Positions 11,464 to 22,851 of a stretch of 64,000 bases of DNA are shown piece by piece. The notes under the pieces are model-generated. The model ran no database searches. It was not told where the DNA came from and saw nothing but the letters and a program-made list of their open reading frames with translations. This DNA comes from Eurosta solidaginis. Taxonomy: Eukaryota; Arthropoda; Insecta; Diptera; Tephritidae. A program made the translations under genes and the position numbers. The DNA lies in assembly GCF_040869045.1 (NCBI RefSeq), contig NC_090319.1, forward strand, positions 285,607,693 through 285,671,692, written 5' to 3'. How positions within the stretch are numbered: position 1 is the first letter of the stretch; the number at the start of each line of letters is the position of its first letter.

Positions 11464-12110
11464 TTAACTTTTAAATTTTTATTTATGTGGTTCCTATTTG
11501 CAAAAATATCACTTAGAATTTTGATTCTATTTTATGTAAGAAAAATACTTTGTTTTTTTGATTTAGCGTATATATACATACGTGTATATTTAATAAAAAA
11601 AAAAACATGTGATATGTATTGTACTGAATTTTTATCTTATGTTTTCTCGTTTTTATGACTTAATTTTTAAGGTTTTATACAAATAAAAAACGTCCAGGAC
11701 ATAATAAAAAATATAGAATATAAACTTGTGTTAGAGGAGAAAAATTAATTTTGCGCAAATACTCATGGACATCAGTCTTCGTCACAGGGTTTTTGGAGTT
11801 TCACCAAGTTTTTCAAGTATATATCACGATGTAACACTAACAATGTGAATGAAAACTTACTACTTTTTGCTGAGAGTTTTTAGAATTTTTCTGAGTATGC
11901 AGTTTTGTGGCTTATTAAATTTTTATACAATAATGTCTTAACTTAATCCACTTGAATGGCTTTCTGATATTTGGGAATTTTTTCCAGCGGACCTCGTGAA
12001 TTTTTTTATACAAAGTTTCGAACGCAAAACTTTTAAAAAATCGAACATAATTTAGCTTCAGCAAAACTTGGTGAAAATTTCAAAAATTAAAAAAAAAATA
12101 TAAGTATTGT

Positions 12111-13379
12111 TCAGGAGAAAACATTTGCTATGAGTCTCTCTTGGTCCCGTTTTCCAGCTGAAGATATCGAGTTAAAGGTTTCTTCTGAGTTGGTCACAGC
12201 ATGTTCCACCAAAATTGGGTCGATGTCATCAATCTCAAAGCTCTGCTCACGCAAACGAATATTGTGTAATGTTGAGCAAGCATTTACAATTTTCCCGGCG
12301 AAGCCCGGTTCATACAAAAGAACTCTTTGCCGTGAAAGACATCTCCAAGTTCCTTTCAAAACACCAAAGAGTCTCTCGATGGGATTTCGAGCTTTGCATA
12401 AAGCCTCGTTATATCGAAACTTGGGAGTTCCCTCAGGCTGGTTCGGTAGTGGTGTCATAAGCCACGGCTCTAATGGGTACCCAGAATCACCTGAAAGTTG
12501 CATATTTCAAATTATGAAAAATAATAAGAACAATCAATAGATATTACCTATTAAAAACATATGACGATTCCCATTTTCATGGGCTCTCTGCATTGCTCGC
12601 CGAGCTGCAGAACTACTCCAAATATATGCGTCATGACGTGCTCCCGGAAACTTGGCATTCACATTTGAAATTTTTAAATTTGGGTCACATATCTACAAAA
12701 ATGTAAAAATCATGTAGCAATGCACTTTATTATTAAGTAGTTAAATTAGTTAACCTACCATTTGCACATTTATGGAATGATATCCATGATGATTAACGTA
12801 CGCTTCCTCATGAACTTTTGGAGCTAAAATGGAAACGTGCATACAGTCAATCGCTCCTATCGTTCCTCCAACGAAGGGCGCAGGTGCTGGCGAAAATACC
12901 TCTTTGGCAGCTTGTCGTTCTTCCTGCGTCATAGGAAACTTGATTTCGTCGAAAAGCACTTTCTCATTTATTGCATCAGTCACCCTGTGGATACATCGGC
13001 TGATGGAAGACTGGCTCATCGAAATTCCCCACTGTTCTCCTACAGGCCGTTGATAACATCCTGTGGCATAAAAACGTAAGGCACACAAAACCTTCAAAGA
13101 TATCTAGTAAGTAAGGACACTGCAAATTTTGAATGATTTTAGTAGCTTTACCTGTTTCTCTTCCGATATTGCTGAGATCCTCTGTCCTCTTAGATTTTCG
13201 TGTAGCCGATCAGAAAGTCCCATCACAATATCCGGAGATACGCGGTACAGTTTTTTGAATTCTGCATGCTCAAGCTCAAAAGGATCATCGATATCCCTGA
13301 GCAAGCGCCTATCTATTCTTGATGCACTCGACGCTGTTACATTTTGCGTTAAATTATTCGCTACAAACTCAAATGCCAT
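12111..13379 (-). CDS. PIF/Harbinger (HARBI1-like) DDE transposase, four exons, open throughout
   Basis: Exons by GT-AG borders on minus: 13379-13152, 13103-12759, 12692-12548, 12490-12111 (introns 48, 66 and 57 nt). ATG at 13379 is chosen; the frame upstream has no better start. The model gives 365 residues with no internal stop, close to vertebrate HARBI1 (about 350). Residues 1-115 are helical with ALRFYATGCYQ and SMSQSSISRC, the helix-turn-helix region. Catalytic motifs in order: GAIDCMHV (first Asp), GARHDAYIW, GDSGYPLEPWLMTP (second Asp, spliced across intron 3), and RNPIERLFGVLK (Glu). It cuts and pastes the element together with the MYB-like partner. It is convergent with that gene. 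No lesion seen, so possibly functional; activity is untested inference. Confidence 0.92.
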
Positions 13380-13631
13380 TATTTTTATTGTTTGAAACAC
13401 GAAAACACCAAAATATTAATAAATTTTGTTAATAAATTATCTTAACCACCTATAGCGTGAAAAACAAAACCGACGATATAAGTCTCTTGTCAAATCGTTA
13501 TAGGAAACAGCTGATTGTTCTATATCGAGTTATAAATAAAGATAAGTTACTGAATAGCAAACTCGTTAAAATTATCGTTATGATATTATATCAATTCCGA
13601 AAATCGTTATAGAAGTTAGTGAATCGCAGTA

Positions 13632-14420
13632 CTGGTCCACTTTTATAACGATATTCCGAAAAGGCGTCCACCTATAGAGCTAAGGCCCACTCCCTTTTAA
13701 AATACTCATTAACACCTTTCGTTTGATACCCATATTGTACAAACGCATTCTAGAGTCGCCCCTGGTCCACCTTTATGGTGATATCTCCAAAAGGCGTCCA
13801 CATATAGAACTAAGGCCCACGCCCTCTTAAAATACTCATTAGCACCTTTCATTTGATACTCATATCGTACAAGCAAATTCTAGAGTCACCCCTGGTCCAC
13901 TTTTATAACGATATTCCGAAAAGGCGTCCACCTATAGAGCTAAGGCCCACTCCCTTTTAAAATACTCATTAACACCTTTCATTTGATACACATATAGTAC
14001 AAACAAATTCTAGAGTCACCCCTGGTCCACCTTTATGGCGATATCTCGAAAAGGCGTCCACCTTTAGAACTTAGGCCCACTCCCTTTTAAAATTATCATT
14101 ACCACATTTCATTTGATACACATATAGTACAAACAAGTTCTAGAGTCACCTCTCGTCCACCTTTATGGCGATATCTCGAAAAGGAGTCCACATATAGAAC
14201 TAAGGCCCACGCCCTCTTAAAATATTCATTAACACCTTTCATTTGATACTCATATCGTACAAACAAATTCTAGAGTCAGGACTGGTCCACCTTTATGGCG
14301 ATATCCCTAAATGGCGTCCATCTATAGAACTATGGCCCACTTCCTCTTAAGATACTCTTTAATACCTTCCATTTGATACCCATGTCATACAAACACATTC
14401 CAGGGTTAACCCAGGTTCTT
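13632..14420 (+). repeat. 130-bp tandem array (right block)
   Basis: Continuation of the array after the Harbinger insertion. The first two monomers (13633-13900) repeat the two monomers immediately left of the transposon (about 8693-8954) with one mismatch that I can see. Units then become more diverged, and the array ends near 'cccaggttctttttcctac'. Confidence 0.88.
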
Positions 14421-14748
14421 TTTCCTACATGGTAATTTTCCCTTACTTTGTCTCCACAGCTCTCAACTGAGTATGTAATGTTCGGCTACACCCGAACTTA
14501 GCCTTCCTTACTTGTTTGTTTTTATATTTCGATTTGAGCAACAAATATTATGCGAATTGTACATATATATGTATGTATATATGTGTATATATCTACCTGT
14601 AACAAAACCAAAAACAAAACATTTCAATCAAGTTCTATGCCAGAGTCGTGTCCTTGTCAAATAATTTATATGTTGGTCAATGCTTGTGAGTTAATTAGCA
14701 AGTAGTAAATATTTGTATCATTGGCTTGTAATATACTCACATAAATGT

Positions 14749-15742
14749 TAGACTGACCCGATTTTGCATCATATATTTATATTTTAGATGCTGAATGCTA
14801 AAACCTTCGAATAGACTTCAGAAGTCATTTCCCAGAGTTTGGAGCCGAATCTCGAAAATTTACTCGATGCCAGTGTCCATTTATTTACGACTCCGTTTTA
14901 GAGCTTCCTTGCAGAGAAGGCGGGGATAGTTGATGATAAAAAATTGACCCGGCAATAGGTTAACTATATGTTTTAGAGGTCGCTGTACACGATGCCGGTA
15001 TATGTTTTTCTCTACAACCAATACATCTCGCAAAAATCACCAAACATTTTACAAAAAATAGAAGTGTTCTAGAAAAAAAAGCGAATGATTAAGCACCTCC
15101 AGTGAGTGAGTTTTTCTATAAAACTCCAAAAGTGATTAAAACAATACAATATCGGAATTATTAACGAATTAAAAGTTTAAAAACTTAGAATTAATCTCAA
15201 GAGTCCGTTCCCAAAGCTATTGACCCGATTACAAGTAATATTACTGTTTTTCATATTAGGATCATTTAAGTATTTGGCTCATATCTCGAAACGAGTTGAT
15301 TCAAATCGAGCCAGCTTTTTTGCATCTCAAAGCTACTCAAATTTCCTATATTAGGCAGTATTACATACTAGAAAAAAATTTAAACAGTTTTATTTTAGCA
15401 TTCAAAGCGAAAATTTCCTTTTTTGCACAATGTTTGTAAATTTTTCGTGAGTTTTGCAAGATATATTTGTTGTAAAGAAAAACTAATACCAGCATCGTGT
15501 TCAGTGATCTCGAAAACACATAGTAAGCCTATTATCGGATCGATTTTTTTATCATCAACTATCCTCTATCCTATTCTCTGCAAGGAAGCTCTAAAACGAG
15601 TCGTAAAAAATGGACACTCCAATCGGGTAAATTGTCGAGATTCGCTTCCAAACTCTGGAAAATGACTTCTGAGACCTATTCGAAGGTTTTTAACATTCAA
15701 CATCAAAAATATTAAGATATGATGCAAAATCGGGCAGTCTAA
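14749..15742. mobile_element. About 1-kb foldback element
   Basis: Terminal TTAGACTG (14749) is mirrored by CAGTCTAA ending at 15742. Arms of about 330 bp are diverged inverted copies: 'tagagcttccttgcagagaa' on the left, its inverse 'ttctctgcaaggaagctcta' on the right; also 'gatagttgatgataaaaaa' versus 'tttttttatcatcaactatc'. The middle is about 350 bp of AT-rich sequence without coding capacity. Target duplication is unclear. Superfamily unknown. Confidence 0.8.
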
Positions 15743-18314
15743 TAAACATGTACGTGGGTGTATACAAATACTTATTCATACGTAAAACATAGACACTGTT
15801 AACCCATTGATCAGCTGTCACATTGTTTTGATAGCTACAAGATGTAGAGGATCGAGAAATGAAAGGGGTTTGAAGATGAAATATATAAAATATTGTCTTA
15901 ATAAAACACATGCGCAAATTTTACGTTATGTTAACGAAAATTAAAAACGACAATGGTGAAACTATTTTAGAAGTGAAATTCGGTAATAAACTAAATTAAA
16001 ATATTCGTTCATAAAACTCCTGGTTGGACACAACAGCCGCTTGCGCGTATTTTTTTCTGAAAAAAAAAAAAAAAAACAATAACTCTCTCATCATATTAAA
16101 CTCTCCTGTAACAACATATCTTAGCTTATGGCTTTGGAAACTTTTTGTTATTGCAAGTAGGATTCCCGAGAAGTTCTTTTGCTTAAAGTTACCAACCGAA
16201 TTTGAATTTCCTTTTCAAACAGCAGGCTTTTGTAGGTCCCAATATAGTTTAAAGTGTATGGGTACAACCATGTTGGTTGGCCCTATGCCAGAATTTTGAA
16301 TTTGAACATTAATACATGTTTAGAATTCCGTTCAAGATCACCCTTTCCCAGAAATTCATTCAGAAGCGAACCTTCCTCTTCAATAAATTTTTGGGATATG
16401 AAGCTTTCGGGGGAATTCCATGAGGTTTTATCGCACTAAACGCCGACTTCTTCTACAAGGTTCAAGAAGTAAAAAAAAATGTATGTTAGCTATGTTACTA
16501 GCTCGAATAGTAGCTGAAGGTGCTGGTATTTGAACGAACCGTATTTATAGTCGACAAAAGTCTGTCCACATTCGCAACATTCATCAAAAACTTCAGTAAA
16601 TTTTTTGCCATTATAACAAAAATAGCAACTTGCAAGAACCCATTTTTGCTGGGATGTATTAAGAGTAGATCAATTATAACATATATACTACAATAAGCTT
16701 CTTAGATTCGGTAAAAAATTTGATGAAGCTACAAAAAAGAATTTGATATACAAGCCAGTCCTTACTATTTAATAAGAGCAGAGTTGCGAAGCAAGCTTAT
16801 AACTCACGATATTTCCATTCCACTCCAAGTTCTTTTCAACCCTTATTTTTTTATTGCTGTACTCCTCAGTAAACGAACTTCTCTACACCTGGCCAAAGGT
16901 GGTGTCAGCTCAGCGACTGCTTACTGACTTGAAACTCAACTAAGCAAAAGCAGATACCAAAGGCCAGTGGAATCCAACAGCAACCATGTACAATTGGGCT
17001 TGTCTTCACCGACAAAGAGATGAGATTTACTGCAGCAAGGGGTATTCAAAATCCCCCGACTTTGGTGCGGCGGAACTTGGCTCTTCATTGGCTGTTTTAA
17101 GTGACTTTTTTAGTAACTGTAAAATTCCATAACTGTTAAAGCAGAGAATATCATCCTATATACTCTGTATTTAATACAGGTTAATTCCGTATGGAAAACA
17201 TAAAGCGTTTGGTGAGATACTCCAGCGTTTTTGAATTGCCACTCGGCAGCAGCACAACCCAACCGAAGCCATTTTATCCTTTTCCTCTATATTAAACTTA
17301 GTGACAATTTTTTATAAATAATAATCTCACAACATTGAACACGCGCAGACAGTACTAGAGATAATCTCCCTATTGGAGGTGGTCCTCAGTCAGGGATCTT
17401 ATGTCATCTTATGCGAAGAGCTCAGTTTTGTTCAGGTATATCATTAAACTCCATGATAAGACCCAATACAGAAAAGATAGAACAACCTTTCGGGAAGAGC
17501 CCTTCTCACCTTTATCTAAGTCGTCGCAACCGCCGTGACATTTATACCACTGAGCAAACTCATAATGCATTTTTCCGGAATTCATTAGACTTCCACTTTT
17601 AGTAGGGCTGTTTCAAGGAACGATTTATTTATTTGCTCCCGAGTGACCCCTATCCAGCTGAATGGGTAAAACCGTTATCGGGTAATATTTTTCATTAAAG
17701 TAAAATCAATTAAGATTTACTTAAAGCAGTAAGGACGAGCTGATTGCACCAAGGTCTATGTACCAGCTTTTTGCCGACTTTGGGTTAACGGTGTTTTTGA
17801 CAATATTCAAAGAGTTGAGAAAATGAGCAAGCCTCAGGCAGAGTTGGCTTTAAGCTGATGCAGCACGAAATTCGCCTTAGAGTTTGTTACATATAGAACT
17901 CCGAGTATCCATTTGAGGGTATGGTGGATAGTACAAAGGAATCGACATCGATATAGTTCTAAGCTAAGGACCATGCCTACACCGCGTATTGGGGGTAATA
18001 TATTTTCACAAATTAAACAAATTGGATATTGCACTGATTTTCTATTTCGTTTAGCCTCTTAAAAACCTAGTCGGTTTGAAAATAAATGAAATTAGATCTG
18101 TTGGTATCAAAGAGGTCGAATGTTCATCTCAATCCCCTCTCCCACAAAATCCTCATATATTCGAAATGAAAGTTTACTTCTCAAAGCAGGAAAGACAGTT
18201 AAGAGGCAGAGCTTACAGTTAAGGTGATTATTAGGCCGTACCAAGAAATGCGTAACCGAAATTTTATTCACCTTATACGAGAGGCACTGGCTATTTGAAC
18301 GGAATAAAAAAAAA
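15743..18314. other. 2.6 kb without recognised genes or repeats
   Basis: Sequence is less AT-rich in places (16.85-17.6 kb), but no translated domain, RNA gene or repeat of this window could be matched. Open stretches at 16024-16299, 17411-17602 and 18107-18319 lack coding features. Confidence 0.4.
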
Positions 18315-18812
18315 AACAAGTAAGGAAGGCTAAGTTCGGGTGTAACCGAACATTACATATTCAGCTGAGAGCTTTGGACACAAAATAAGGGAAAATCACC
18401 ACGTAGGAAAATTAACCTGGGTTAACCCCGGAATGTGCTTATATGACATGGGTATCAAACGGAAGGTATTAAAGAGTATTTTAAAATGGAGTGGGCCTTA
18501 GTTCTATAGGTGGACGCCTTTTCGAGATATCGTCAAAAAGGTGGACCAGGGGTGACTCTAGAATGTGTTTGTACGATATGGGAATCAAATGAAAGGTGTT
18601 AAAGATTATTTAAAAGGGAGTGGGCCTTTGTTCTATAGGTGGACGCCTTTTCGAGATATCGTCAAAAAGGTGGACCAGGGGTGACTCTAGAATGTGTTTG
18701 TACGATATGGGAATCAAATGAAAGGTGTTAAAGATTATTTAAAAGGGAGTGGGTCTTAGTTCGATTGGTGGACGCCCTTTCGATATATCGCCATAAATGT
18801 GGACCAGGTGAC

Positions 18813-18927
18813 TATGTTGTTGTTGTTGTTGTAGCGATAAGGTTGCCCCCGAAGGCTTTGGGAAGTGTTATCGATGTGATCGTCCTTTGCCGGATACAGA
18901 TCCGGTACGCTCCGGTACCATACGGGT
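18813..18927 (+). repeat. Repeat family B, short copy inside the HINE
   Basis: (TTG)n then gtagcgataaggttgccccc and 'ggtcctttgcc'-like sequence through tccggtaccat, inserted into a 130-bp monomer between 'gaccaggtgact' and 'acgggtatcaaatga'. Confidence 0.7.
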
Positions 18928-19115
18928 ATCAAATGAAAAGTGTTAATGATTATTTAAAAGGGTGTGGACCTTAGTTCTATGGGTGGACGCCTTTTCGAGA
19001 TATCGCCATAAAGGTGGACCAGGGTGACTCTATAATGTGTTTGTACGATATGGGTATCAAATTAGAGGTACTAATGAGGGTTTTAAATGGGAGTGGCCCT
19101 TAGCTGTATGTGATT

Positions 19116-19471
19116 TGGCGGCCACCGTGGTGTGATGGTAGCGTGCTCCGCCTACCACAACGTATGCCCTGACACCCCGGGCAAAACAACATCAACATTT
19201 TTTTTTTCTTCAATTAGAAGAAAATTTTTCTAAGCGGGGTTGCCCCTTGGCAGTGTTTGGCAAGCGCTCCGAGCGTATTTCTAACATTAAACGCTCTCAG
19301 TGAAAATTCATCTGCCTTGCAGATGCCGTTCGGGGTCGGCATAAAACATGTAGGTCCCGTCCGGGCAATTTGAAGGTAAAATCAAGAGGAGCACGACGTA
19401 GATTGGAAGAGAAGCTCGGCCTCAGATCTCTTCGGAGGTTATCGCGCCTTACATTTATTTTTTTTTTATTT
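19116..19471 (+). mobile_element. tRNA-derived SINE, near full length
   Basis: Head ggcggccaccgtggtgtgat with A-box-like TGGTGTGATGG, body with atttct(aac)att and gaaaattcatctgccttgca, tail gcgccttacatttatttt. The B box is partly deleted (gacaccccgggcaaa). It interrupts the HINE. Confidence 0.88.
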
Positions 19472-20016
19472 TACTGTAAAGATATTAAGTTTTTTGTTAA
19501 AATTTTACTTCATCATGAGATCTCTAATAACTGCCAAATTACAGCTTGCAAAACTATAAAATTACCTTCTTTTAAAAGTGGACGGTGCCACGCCAATTGT
19601 CCAAAGTTTTATTAGTCTTCTATTTTTGTCATAAGGTCAACCCGCCTACCAAGTTTCATCGCTTTATCCGTCTTTGGTAATGAATTATCGAATTTTTTGG
19701 TTTTTCGAAGTTTTCGATACCGAAAAAGTGGGCATGGTTATAGTCCGATATCGTTCATTTTAAATAGCAATCTGAGGTAGGTGCCCAGGAACCTACGTAC
19801 CAAATTTCATGAAGATACCTCAAAATTTACTCAAGTTATCGTATTAATGGACAGACGGACGGGCGGACGGACGGACATGGCTCAATCAAATTTTTTTTCG
19901 ATATTGATGATTTTGATATATGGAAGTCTATATCTATCTCGATTCCTTTATACCTGAGCAACCAATTGTTATCCAATCAAACTTAATATACTCTATGTGC
20001 CAAGCACGCTGAGTAT

Positions 20017-20803
20017 AAAAAAATTGTGCACTCAATTTACTTATATATAAATAAAATTTAATTACGTGCTAACAAATGTCATTTTACTTATGCATGTGAA
20101 AATAAATAAAAATTATTACAAGCTATAATTTACTTTTAATTTTAATATGCGCAAATAAACAAAAATTTACTAGTTTGATTGTGCTTTGTTCATTTTATTC
20201 TATAAAACACACTGTTACCACCACTAAAATAAAAATAAAAATGCTCATAAAATTTGTGTTAAGAAAATAATGCGATTCAGGATGTCCTTCACCTTTGGTA
20301 TATATATATTTATTTATATTTATGCATTACAAACAATTTTATTTTGTCGCGCCGCATATCTACTTCGCAAAAGCCTGCAGAAAAAAATATTTAGATGAAC
20401 GTTGACAGCAGGTAAATATTTACAGGTGTCTATTTAAAAAAAAAAATAATAATTTCAAATAATGAAAGGAGGCATAACAAAAATGCGTATGTTTAAGTAT
20501 ATATTATTAAATGCATAATAAATTTAAATTTTTTTAAATTTTTTATTCCTTTTCTGCAAATAATATTTAAAATAAAGAAAGAAAAATAAAAATTTAAGAA
20601 ACTTCAAAAATAGATCTCCCATTCAAAGACACAGTTTTGAGAATCAAACTTTGACACTCTTCGTTTAATTTTTTATTGGTTCTTATTTTGGTTATAGTAA
20701 ATTATCTTAGTACTGCCTCTGTTTTCTCTTTATCAATATACATATTTATGTACACCTTCGAACACAAAAACAGCAATTTAATCAGTTATTTATTATTTTT
20801 CTT
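20017..20803. other. AT-rich DNA, nothing recognised
   Basis: Simple A/T tracts; no coding or RNA signal. Confidence 0.5.
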
Positions 20804-21150
20804 AAATGTAAGGCGTGATAACCTCCGAAGAGATTTTAGGCCGAGCTTCTCTTCCAATTTGCGTCGTGCTCCTTTTAATGTTTCCTACGAATTGGCGTGG
20901 CAGGACCTACTTGTTTTATGCCGACTCCGAACGGCATCTGCAAGGCAGATGAGTTTTCATTGAAAGCTTTTCATGGCAGAAATACACTCGGAGTGCTTGC
21001 CAAACACTGCCGAGTGGCGACCCCGCTTAGAAAAATTTTCTTCTAATTGGAAAAACTTCTTTCTAAAATTTTGATTTTGCCTTTCCCGGGCGTGAACCAA
21101 AAATCTGAGGTGTGGATGGCGGAGCACGCTACCTTCACATCATGGCGCAC
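20804..21150 (-). mobile_element. tRNA-derived SINE, near full length
   Basis: Reverse orientation: aaatgtaaggcgtgataacc at the 3' end, gcacgctaccttcacatcat at the tRNA-like head, whose outermost bases have diverged. Confidence 0.85.
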
Positions 21151-21298
21151 ACTGGAACAAAATTGAAAATTTGGGACTTAGGACTTTAAATGTACATTTT
21201 CCTATTCTGTGATCTAATTTATTGTTATATAACATTTTTTCGTAAAATCTAGGTATTTTTCCCAATTTCCAGCAATTTTGGCTCCACTAAAATAATTT

Positions 21299-21666
21299 GG
21301 CGGCCACCGTGGTGTGATGGTAGCGTGCTCCGCCTATCACACCGTATGCCCTGGGTTCAACTCCCGGGCAAAGCAACATCAAAATTTTAGAAATAAGTTT
21401 TTTCAATTAGAAGAAAATTTTTCTAAGAGGGGTCGCCCCTCGGCAGTGTCTGGCAAGCGCTCCGATTGTATTTCTGCCATGAAAAGCTCTCAGTGAAAAC
21501 TCATCTGCCTTGCAGATGCCGTTCGGAGTCGGCATAAAACATGTAGGTCCCGTCCGGCCAATTTGTAGGGAAAAATCAAGAGGAGCACGACGCAAATTGG
21601 AAGAGAAGCTCGGCCTTAGATCTCTTCGGAGGTTATCGCGCCTTACATTTATTTTTTTTATTTTTT
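21299..21666 (+). mobile_element. Complete tRNA-derived SINE with 10-bp target duplication
   Basis: The reference copy of this family. A polymerase III A box TGGTGTGATGG (21310-21320) and a perfect B box GGTTCAACTCC (21354-21364) lie 33 bp apart, as in a tRNA gene. A roughly 290-bp body unrelated to tRNA follows, then a 3' end cgcgccttacattta and a T-rich tail. AAAATAATTT is duplicated on both sides (21289-21298 and 21667-21676), the mark of retrotransposition. No coding capacity; mobilisation would need a LINE partner, not identified. Confidence 0.92.
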
Positions 21667-21683
21667 AAAATAATTTTTACTAT

Positions 21684-22222
21684 TCAGACTGTTTTATTGG
21701 TAGACGTGGTAAAGCAAGGGCATGGTACAACGAATGATGGAAATACCGATAGACGATTTTTCGCTGACATTAAAAATACCGCCTCTTTAACTGGTGTTAG
21801 TGAAAATCTTATTCAAAGATTCTCTACAATATTAGGGGCACTTTAATGTGGGTGTCCAATAGATGTACAAAAGTTCAAAATGTACGCCAGAGAAACCATT
21901 CGAGTTTACGTCGAACTATATGAATGGTATTACATGCCTTCAAGTGTACATAAAATTTCAATACACGGAGCTTCAATAATAGAGCATTTTGGTTCCATTG
22001 CTATCGGAAAGTTGTCCGAAGAAGCCGCTGAATCAAGAAATAAAGATTTTACAGCATATCGTCGAGATCATGCTAGAAAAATTAGTCGCAAAGCCCCAAA
22101 TGAGGACATTTTAAATAATTTGTTAATTACTTCTGACCCATTTATTTCATCGAGGAGATCGAAATTACCTAGTAAGCATGAGGAAATATCCGAAGAAGTG
22201 AAATCTCTACTACTCCTACCGC
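21684..22222 (+). pseudogene. TE-like conserved protein fragment, one in-frame stop
   Basis: One frame runs from about 21688 (VVKQGHGTTNDGNTDRRFF) through a single TAA at 21844-21846 to the methionine at 21880 and on to about 22222. The second part contains LYEWYYMPSSVHKISIHG, then IGKLSEEAAESRNKDF, then a basic RKISRKAPNEDILNNLL and DPFIS. From memory this resembles a repetitive, uncharacterised protein family of arthropod genomes probably encoded by a DNA transposon; I cannot name the superfamily and did not check a database. It is truncated on both sides and flanked by SINEs. Confidence 0.5.
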
Positions 22223-22630
22223 AAAACCTCTACTATAATATAGAAAACTCAATATTTTGGTTTCTCAATTTTAATTGGGTACGAATATACATACTACATA
22301 TGAAATGCAATATTTACTTAAAATAATAAAAATTGTTTTTTTTTTTAGTTTTTTTTTTTGGTCATATACATATATGTATATTTGGAGATTTCATGGACTA
22401 TTGACCGATCGAATAATTTTTGCTTTTAATTATCATCATCATAATTATCAGCATCATACAAAAAAAAAAAAATTAACGAACAAGCTGGAATAGCTAAATT
22501 TTTGATTTTAACCATTTTTGGATTATTAGATGTAAATTCAATATAAAAAAATTAAATGTATATGAATTATCAAATATTTTTGTTTTTCAATATTACTCAG
22601 AATTAAAAAGTGATTCGCAATAAAAAAAAA
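22223..22630. other. AT-rich spacer
   Basis: Poly-A and poly-T tracts; nothing recognised. Confidence 0.5.
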
Positions 22631-22631
22631 T

Positions 22632-22851
22632 AAATGTAAGGCGCGATAACCTCAGAAGAGATCTAAGGTCGAGCTTCTCTTTCAATTTGCGTCGTGCTCC
22701 TCTTGATTTTCCCTACAAATTGAAAGAAAAAAATTTTCTTCTAATTGAAAAACGTTATTTCTAAAATTTTGATGTTGCTTTGCCCGGGATGTGAACCCAG
22801 GACAGACGGTGTGGTAGGCGGAGCAAGCTACCATCACACCACGGTGGCCAC
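22632..22851 (-). mobile_element. tRNA-derived SINE with internal deletion
   Basis: 3' end aaatgtaaggcgcgataacc and head ccatcacaccacggtggcca are both present, but about 130 bp of the body are missing between ttccctacaaattg and aaattttcttctaat. Confidence 0.88.

Larger units (their letters stand above)
8955..13631. mobile_element. Complete two-gene PIF/Harbinger transposon
   Basis: The left end TAGTGCGATTCACTAACTT and the inverted right end TACTGCGATTCACTAACTT differ at one base. The target CTG is duplicated (8952-8954 and 13632-13634); removing the element and one CTG restores the 130-bp repeat. A 3-bp duplication fits PIF/Harbinger. It carries the two proteins typical of the superfamily in convergent orientation: a MYB/SANT-like protein on plus (9374-10993) and a DDE transposase on minus (13379-12111). 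A second near-copy of the terminal motif lies inside the left end at about 9030-9060. A palindrome occupies the space between the gene 3' ends. Confidence 0.92.
5344..14516 (+). mobile_element. Large HINE/DINE-1-like element, subfamily 1
   Basis: The 5' end has an 11-bp inverted repeat (TTAATATACTC at 5344-5354 with GAGTATATTAA at 5375-5385). The 3' end has hairpin gttcgg/ccgaac (14480-14497) followed by ccttacttgttt. The interior holds a (TCCG)n tract near 5490, repeated GGGCGTGGCNCCGCCCA motifs, and a long 130-bp tandem array. This layout (5' inverted repeat, central minisatellite, 3' stem-loop) is that of non-autonomous Helentrons known in Drosophila. A 4.7-kb Harbinger transposon sits inside; without it the element is about 4.5 kb. 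No Rep/helicase coding sequence is present. Confidence 0.65.
18315..20016 (-). mobile_element. HINE/DINE-1-like element, subfamily 1, reverse orientation
   Basis: Begins acaagtaaggaaggctaag with hairpin gttcggg/ccgaac and ends at gctgagtata, i.e. the inverted form of the 5344-14516 element. It holds about four 130-bp monomers (18440-19080), then the (GACG)n/(GGAC)n tract near 19850. Nested inside are a fragment of repeat family B and a SINE. Confidence 0.65.

Noticed and set aside
12130..12540. Plus-strand ORF of 136 residues
   Set aside because: Shadow of the Harbinger transposase, which has the catalytic motifs on the minus strand.
16024..16299. 91-residue ORF
   Set aside because: Contains a poly-lysine from an A run and no coding features.
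18765..18974. ORF spanning repeat B and HINE monomers
   Set aside because: Crosses an insertion junction; no domain.
21310..21364. True tRNA gene
   Set aside because: A and B boxes are present but no full cloverleaf; the family body and target duplication show a SINE.
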